From positions 1-6,547 of the forward strand of contig CAYGDM010000063.1 in the NCBI GenBank assembly GCA_964348685.1: 6,547 nucleotides of DNA, read 5' to 3'. Of the stretch, positions 1 to 4,704 are shown one piece after another; position 1 is the first letter of the stretch, and each line of letters opens with the position of its first letter. Source of the stretch: DALYDP01 sp964348685. GTDB taxonomy: Bacteria; Patescibacteriota; Gracilibacteria; Peribacterales; Peribacteraceae. The notes under the pieces are model-generated. The model saw nothing but the letters and a program-made list of their open reading frames with translations, did not search any database and had not been told where the DNA came from. The translations under genes were made by a program, and so were the position numbers.

Positions 1-7
1 CGCCGCG

Positions 8-13
8 TACAAT
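8..13 (+). promoter_or_regulatory. Probable -10 box of the typA promoter
   Basis: TACAAT matches the sigma70 -10 consensus at five of six positions. It would place transcription start near position 20, leaving a leader of about 30 nt before the GTG at 51. The -35 region lies beyond the window edge, so the promoter cannot be fully judged. No purine-rich Shine-Dalgarno sequence is visible in the pyrimidine-rich leader. Confidence 0.45.
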
Positions 14-50
14 CCGCGCCCCGCTTTGCGCGTCCCACCGGCCTTCTTCC

Positions 51-1862
<1,812 letters not shown>

Positions 1863-1874
1863 TCCAAGAATCTG

Positions 1875-1899
1875 AAAGGGGACCGAGAGGTCCCTTTTT
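1875..1899 (+). terminator. Intrinsic terminator of typA
   Basis: The arms AAAGGGGACC (1875-1884) and GGTCCCTTTT (1889-1898) form a 10-bp stem with one G-U pair around a GAGA tetraloop. The 3' arm runs into a T tract (1895-1899). It begins 12 bp after the typA stop and should separate typA from the next gene. Confidence 0.93.
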
Positions 1900-1905
1900 C
1901 GTGTC

Positions 1906-1914
1906 TGCTACAGT
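1906..1914 (+). promoter_or_regulatory. Extended -10 promoter giving a probably leaderless mRNA
   Basis: TGC-TACAGT is an extended -10 element (TGn plus five of six matches to TATAAT). The six bases that follow (GCGCGC) place the expected transcription start on the A of the ATG at 1921. There is no Shine-Dalgarno sequence and no room for one in the transcript. No good -35 box is visible; the region at that distance is the typA terminator, which fits an extended -10 promoter. The start site is inferred from spacing only. Confidence 0.6.
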
Positions 1915-1920
1915 GCGCGC

Positions 1921-2421
1921 ATGCTTGGTCGGAAAATCCTGATCACGGGGAATATTGGATCGGGGAAGACGACGCTGTGCCGTGCGTTGAGCGAAAGCCT
2001 TGGCTTGCCAGCGTTTCACTACGACCAGATTGTGTGGCAGCCGGGATGGAAGAAGTCTCTTCCTGATGATCGATCGGCTCTCACGCAGCAATTGGCAGAG
2101 AAGAACGAATGGGTGATCGATGCGGTTTCGAAACAACTCACACAAGCGGCGGATACAATTATTTTCCTCGATTTTCCAAGATCAGTGTGTGCGTGGAGGA
2201 CGCTCAAGAGGAATATCCAGTGCCGCTTCCGCACGCGTCCCGAAATGCCCGCCGATTGCCCCGACTACAAACAGATCCCGTTCATCATCCGGATCATCTG
2301 GAAATTCCCGACCACGCAGAGGCCGTGGATTTTGGGCATGATGGATGAGATGAGGCTGCGTAAAACCGTCGTGCATATTCAACATCAACGCCAGCTGCAG
2401 GACTTCCTGGCGACGTTGTAA
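1921..2421 (+). CDS. P-loop NTPase, FlaR/adenylate kinase-like
   Basis: This 166-residue protein has a Walker A motif GNIGSGKT (residues 10-17) directly after the first beta-strand. It then shows the layout typical of small kinases annotated as 'DNA topology modulation protein FlaR' or adenylate kinase-like: HYDQIVWQPGW (33-43), EWVID (63-67), ADTIIFLDFPR (77-87), a basic lid-like stretch with RTRPEMP (104-110), and IIWKFPTTQRPWI (125-137) before a short C-terminal strand. The fold implies nucleotide-dependent phosphoryl transfer. The substrate is unknown, and the topology-modulation name is historical, not evidence of function. Length fits the family (about 165-185). The ATG is supported by the N-terminus lying just ahead of the P-loop and by the -10 box immediately upstream. 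It is separated from typA by a terminator and converges on the unknown minus-strand gene. Confidence 0.88.
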   Translation: MLGRKILITGNIGSGKTTLCRALSESLGLPAFHYDQIVWQPGWKKSLPDDRSALTQQLAEKNEWVIDAVSKQLTQAADTIIFLDFPRSVCAWRTLKRNIQCRFRTRPEMPADCPDYKQIPFIIRIIWKFPTTQRPWILGMMDEMRLRKTVVHIQHQRQLQDFLATL

Positions 2422-2440
2422 TCTGCTTTACCCGATCAAT

Positions 2441-2476
2441 AAAAAAACCGCCCACAGCACAATGTGCATGGGGCGG
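2441..2476 (-). terminator. Intrinsic terminator of the unknown minus-strand gene
   Basis: Read on the minus strand, CCGCCC and GGGCGG form a 6-bp GC stem followed by a run of seven T. The 17-base loop contains a second small stem, GCAC-ATT-GTGC. It lies about 40 bp beyond the stop of the 201-residue gene. On the plus strand the hairpin has no T tract, so it would end transcription of the P-loop gene only weakly. Confidence 0.85.
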
Positions 2477-2481
2477 CATTG

Positions 2482-2507
2482 GTTGAAATGTCTCGCGACA
2501 CTTCAAC
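2482..2507. repeat. Inverted repeat in the convergent spacer
   Basis: GTTGAAATGTC (2482-2492) and GACACTTCAAC (2497-2507) pair over 11 bp with one mismatch around TCGC. It lies between the stop of the unknown minus-strand gene and that gene's terminator and has no T tract on either strand. It may protect 3' ends or act as an accessory barrier between the convergent genes. Confidence 0.6.
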
Positions 2508-2516
2508 GGGGCAGGA

Positions 2517-3122
2517 CTAGGACGGGACTTCCGTGCAAAATAGGACGCCATCTGTTTCTTCGCATGATTCTTCAATTATCAGAACAGCCGCGCCGCTCGG
2601 AGCTTGAATCCAGTAGACGAGCAATGCCGTCGAGTTTATCTCGTCCACTCCGTCTTTGCAGAGCACTGCCGAGCCACGAAGAGGATCGGGTATTTCTTGG
2701 CGTTGGCAGCAGAGTAGTGCCAATAAGACGAGGCCGATGTGTGGGAAAATTTCCCCTACTTCCTCGTGCGTGCGAAACTCATCGACTGGCAGCGGTAGTC
2801 GTAAAACGTGCTGTCCGGCGGGGATTTCGGTGCATCTGACCATTTGATAATGTTTCCCGACGTGCCAATAGCGCGGGCACACCAATCTCGTGATGAGTGT
2901 GTCATCGTGTTCGAACAAATGAAGTATGTTCTCCATGAGCACACCGCGCGGCACGTCGATCGTGATGCAGCCCGCTTCCGTCCTTAGTGGATCTTGCGTT
3001 GGTGCGATGGTAGCGAGGCCAGGGCGCTCGATAATCTTCGCGACGATTTCTTGACCGAAGAAGAGTCCTTCGTCCTCCTTTTTTCTAACGATTGCCCTGC
3101 GTTTTTTGTACAAGCTTTTCAT
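2517..3122 (-). CDS. Uncharacterised 201-residue protein
   Basis: I do not recognise this protein. Translation from the ATG at 3122 gives 201 residues with a strongly basic N-terminus (KKRR at 6-9, RKK at 13-15). The rest appears soluble, of mixed alpha/beta character, with many cysteines (52, 82, 97, 138, 139, 155, 187, 196) that form no obvious CxxC pair. The only long hydrophobic run is about 130-139 (LVLLALLCC), too short for a convincing membrane span. The tetrapeptide DPLR occurs twice (44-47, 146-149). There is no signal peptide. The start is chosen because GAGG lies 5 nt upstream; a longer in-frame reading from 3230 would run through the hairpin leader and lacks support. The gene has its own promoter, structured leader and terminator, so it is probably expressed although unnamed. 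Its base composition looks more AT-rich than its neighbours, especially near the start. Confidence 0.75.
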   Translation of the reverse strand: MKSLYKKRRAIVRKKEDEGLFFGQEIVAKIIERPGLATIAPTQDPLRTEAGCITIDVPRGVLMENILHLFEHDDTLITRLVCPRYWHVGKHYQMVRCTEIPAGQHVLRLPLPVDEFRTHEEVGEIFPHIGLVLLALLCCQRQEIPDPLRGSAVLCKDGVDEINSTALLVYWIQAPSGAAVLIIEESCEETDGVLFCTEVPS

Positions 3123-3262
3123 GGTTTCCTCGTTTATTTCCGAAAAATGTAAACGCTCTTTTGAGCGACTTATCCCATCGTGAGGCAAGCGCGGGGAGCA
3201 CCGCGCGGATGCGCTCTGTGCTTGCCTCATGTCTTATCCTGCCCTTGGTACCAATGACCAAC
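3123..3262 (-). promoter_or_regulatory. Structured 5' leader of the unknown gene (leader copy B)
   Basis: About 140 nt separate the predicted transcription start from the ATG. In minus-strand order it holds: a perfect palindrome TTGGTACCAA (3254-3245); a long stem TGAGGCAAGC (3229-3220) with GCTTGCCTCA (3190-3181); a nested inner stem GAGCGC/GTGCTC with one G-U pair; the segment GGGATAAGTC (3176-3167); a perfect hairpin CGCTC-AAAA-GAGCG (3167-3154); a competing stem CGTTTA/TAAACG (3155-3150 with 3136-3131); and the Shine-Dalgarno GAGG (3131-3128). The order and several sequence blocks match the leader upstream of the LD-carboxypeptidase. A regulatory role (ligand, protein or temperature sensing, or transcript stability) is inferred; no known riboswitch class was recognised. 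Confidence 0.6.
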
Positions 3263-3268
3263 TTTTAT

Positions 3269-3296
3269 ATGATAATATAAAATGTAAAAGTGTCAA
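3269..3296 (-). promoter_or_regulatory. Sigma70-type promoter of the unknown gene
   Basis: Read on the minus strand: a perfect -35 TTGACA (3296-3291), a 16-bp AT-rich spacer and TATCAT (3274-3269, five of six matches to TATAAT). Transcription should start near 3262. This is a much more canonical promoter than those of the plus-strand genes. Confidence 0.8.
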
Positions 3297-3310
3297 TATT
3301 ACACTCATAT

Positions 3311-3335
3311 AGCTTCTTCTCAATCAAAGAAGGCT
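3311..3335. repeat. Imperfect inverted repeat after the orphan ATPase tail
   Basis: AGCTTCTT (3311-3318) and AAGAAGGCT (3327-3335) pair with a one-base bulge around an 8-base loop. It lies just after the stop codon of the orphan tail. There is no T tract, so it is not a normal terminator. Compared with the in-place ATPase end, it looks like an insertion of about 20 bp beside a shared AAGCTAT. Confidence 0.4.
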
Positions 3336-3398
3336 CTTACCCAATCAACTCCTTCGCCCCCTTCGTCCTTCGCAGGACGAATTTGGCGAGTTCCATGA
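3336..3398. repeat. Direct repeat, distal copy of the ATPase 3' end
   Basis: These 63 bp align without gaps to 4642-4704 with nine mismatches, and the first 25 bp (3336-3360) are identical. The pair flanks the LD-carboxypeptidase gene with its promoter, leader and terminator. It was found by direct comparison of the two stretches. Confidence 0.93.
3337..3396 (-). pseudogene. Orphan 3'-terminal fragment of a Ca2+ ATPase gene
   Basis: Read on the minus strand, this segment encodes MELAKFVLRRTKGAKELIG followed by TAA. It is identical to the last 19 residues of the in-place ATPase except for V instead of I at the seventh residue. The nucleotide differences are third-position synonymous changes plus the I/V codon, so the fragment diverged while it was still coding, not as a decaying copy. 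No ATPase body precedes it: directly upstream is the LD-carboxypeptidase terminator. The frame continues upstream as GLFL against GLFPV in the intact gene, but those bases belong to the terminator arm and the match may be chance. It has no obvious Shine-Dalgarno site and is unlikely to be translated alone. It is either the remnant of a second ATPase gene or the displaced end left by an insertion. Confidence 0.85.
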
Positions 3399-3399
3399 G

Positions 3400-3430
3400 A
3401 AAAAGCCCCTGGCGAAGTGCCAAGGGCTTT
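3400..3430 (-). terminator. Intrinsic terminator of the LD-carboxypeptidase gene
   Basis: Read on the minus strand, AAAGCCCTTGGC and GCCAGGGGCTTT form a 12-bp stem with one T-G pair around ACTTC, ending in a run of five T (3404-3400). It starts 27 bp after the stop codon and directly abuts the orphan ATPase tail. Confidence 0.93.
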
Positions 3431-3457
3431 AGTAATCAGCTCATGCGTCGGGATGCC

Positions 3458-4444
3458 TCAGTGCGAAAGGATTTCGATGCGGGATTCTTTTGCTGCGGTG
3501 AATCGCGCTCGGCCTCCGAGAGGAAGCGTCGCCATCGGCGTGCTGTGTCCGAAGTCGATATTCGCAATGATCGGCAGATCGCGCAGTTCCGCTGTCGAGC
3601 GGAGCATCGTGATCAACTTCTCATCCGTGATGCCGCTTTCGCGTTCGAAGCGCCCAAGTACGACGCCCCGCACGCGCTCCATCCATGGTTGGTGGCAGAG
3701 CGACTGCAGGATTCGGTCGAACCGCACGTCGTTGTCTTCGCCGTCTTCCTCGATGAAGAGGACGATGTCGCCTTCGGGTTGCGGCATGTACTCCGTGCCG
3801 AACAATAGCGCCAGCGTGCCGACATTGCCGCCGACGATCGTTCCTTCCGCAGTTCCTTCTGTAAAAACGAGCCATCCCTTATTCGGGATTCGTTCGATGT
3901 CATCCTGCGCGTTCGCCCATCGTCCGTCCACATACCGTTTCGAAGGTTCGATGGTGAACGGTTGCTCGTGGAAATGGCATCGTACGAACGAATCCAGCGT
4001 GTAATCGAACTCGTTCTTTTGGCCGAAATTGAAGAAGTGCGGCCCGGAGTACGTCACGATGTCCGTTTTCGCGTTGATCGCACTCGCGAGTGCCGTGATG
4101 TCGGAATACCCGCACAATCGTTTCGGGTTTTTCCTGATCAGGTCGTAGTCGATGTGCCTCAACAGCTGGTTGCTGTTGTAGCCGCCGATGACCGTGAGCA
4201 CGAGCGCCACGGAGGGATCCGCGAAGGCATCGTGCAAATCTTCGATGCGATGCGCTATCGTTGTCGAATCGAACTCGTCACGCTCGTTCACGTATTTCCC
4301 GAACGTCACGTGTAATCCGAGTTCCGTGAGGCGTTCCTGCGCGCGCCGTTTCAAATCCTCGTTCATCCACGGAAGCGCCAACGAGCGAGCCGGTGCGATG
4401 ACGCGGACGCCGTCGCCTTTTTTTAGAAGGGAAGGGATGATCAT
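3458..4444 (-). CDS. S66-family LD-carboxypeptidase (LdcA/MccF-like serine peptidase)
   Basis: This 328-residue serine peptidase is of normal length for family S66. LdcA members cleave the L-Lys/DAP-D-Ala bond of murein tetrapeptides during cell-wall recycling; MccF members hydrolyse the amide bond of microcin C-type peptide-nucleotides. The N-terminus KKGDGVRVIAPA is the usual first strand. GGYNSNQLL (87-95) and CGYSDITAL (111-119) include the nucleophile Ser114. GGNVGTL (205-211) and FIEEDGEDNDVRFDRIL (230-246) supply the catalytic Glu, most likely Glu233 by spacing to DR, and GHSTPMATLPLG (299-310) supplies His300. The triad is therefore complete. There is no signal peptide, so it is cytoplasmic. 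The NSNQLL and YSGPH motifs look closer to the MccF-like branch than to E. coli LdcA, but the substrate is not settled. The ATG at 4444 is preceded by GGAG at 7 nt. It has its own promoter, leader and terminator, and read-through from the ATPase upstream is also possible. Confidence 0.93.
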   Translation of the reverse strand: MIIPSLLKKGDGVRVIAPARSLALPWMNEDLKRRAQERLTELGLHVTFGKYVNERDEFDSTTIAHRIEDLHDAFADPSVALVLTVIGGYNSNQLLRHIDYDLIRKNPKRLCGYSDITALASAINAKTDIVTYSGPHFFNFGQKNEFDYTLDSFVRCHFHEQPFTIEPSKRYVDGRWANAQDDIERIPNKGWLVFTEGTAEGTIVGGNVGTLALLFGTEYMPQPEGDIVLFIEEDGEDNDVRFDRILQSLCHQPWMERVRGVVLGRFERESGITDEKLITMLRSTAELRDLPIIANIDFGHSTPMATLPLGGRARFTAAKESRIEILSH

Positions 4445-4600
4445 ATGTGTTCTCCATGATACTCGTCCGAACCACGGACCAAGGACTTTTCCCGTGATGA
4501 GAGAAGCATGCTGCCCACCGTAATGGGCATGAGGCTTCTCTCATCGTGCATGAGCCGATGTTGCGAAGGAGCTCTCCGTATTGAGATGTGGTGAGTCCAT
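4445..4600 (-). promoter_or_regulatory. Structured 5' leader of the LD-carboxypeptidase gene (leader copy A)
   Basis: A leader of about 150-160 nt. In minus-strand order: a perfect 12-bp stem GATGAGAGAAGC (4545-4534) with GCTTCTCTCATC (4507-4496); a nested perfect 6-bp stem TGCCCA-TTACGG-TGGGCA (4529-4512); the segment GGGAAAAGTC (4493-4484); a perfect 5-bp hairpin GTCCG-TGGTT-CGGAC (4479-4465); and the Shine-Dalgarno GGAG (4455-4452). There is no T tract after the long stem, so it is not an ordinary terminator for the ATPase upstream. The architecture and conserved blocks match the leader at 3123-3262. A cis-regulatory RNA is inferred; no known class was recognised. Confidence 0.6.
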
Positions 4601-4607
4601 ATTTAAA

Positions 4608-4636
4608 AAATTACAATAATTCTTATAAATTGTCAA
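4608..4636 (-). promoter_or_regulatory. Probable promoter of the LD-carboxypeptidase gene
   Basis: On the minus strand a perfect -35 TTGACA (4636-4631) starts 6 bp after the ATPase stop codon. The -10 is less certain: TGTAAT lies at 15-bp spacing (4615-4610) and TAATTT at 17 bp (4613-4608). The region is very AT-rich. Its position relative to an ATPase stop, and the TTGACA itself, parallel the promoter at 3269-3296. Confidence 0.6.
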
Positions 4637-4641
4637 AATAG

Positions 4642-4704
4642 CTTACCCAATCAACTCCTTCGCCCCTTTGGTTCTGCGAAGAATAAATTTCGCGAGTTCC
4701 ATGA
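4642..4704. repeat. Direct repeat, in-place copy at the ATPase 3' end
   Basis: This is the partner of 3336-3398: 63 bp, nine mismatches, 25 identical bp at the stop-codon end (4642-4666). It is the last 20 codons or so of the intact ATPase reading frame including the stop. Confidence 0.93.

Noticed and set aside
3123..3230. N-terminal extension of the unknown minus-strand gene to an ATG at 3230, giving 237 residues.
   Set aside because: The extra 36 codons run through the strong inverted repeats of the leader. The ATG at 3122 has a good Shine-Dalgarno site and begins a protein-like sequence.
3397..3408. Extension of the orphan ATPase tail upstream as GLFL against GLFPV of the intact protein.
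   Set aside because: These bases are the 3' arm and T tract of a well-formed terminator, and the match needs a codon deletion, so chance similarity is likely.
3290..3808. Plus-strand open frame (172 codons) over the orphan ATPase tail and the end of the LD-carboxypeptidase gene.
   Set aside because: It is antisense to a complete peptidase frame, its terminator and the ATPase tail, and the translation has no domain-like character.
4496..4545. The 12-bp inverted repeat as a rho-independent terminator of the ATPase gene.
   Set aside because: No T tract follows on the minus strand, and it lies about 100 bp beyond the stop, downstream of a promoter. Its matching partner in the other leader suggests an RNA element instead.
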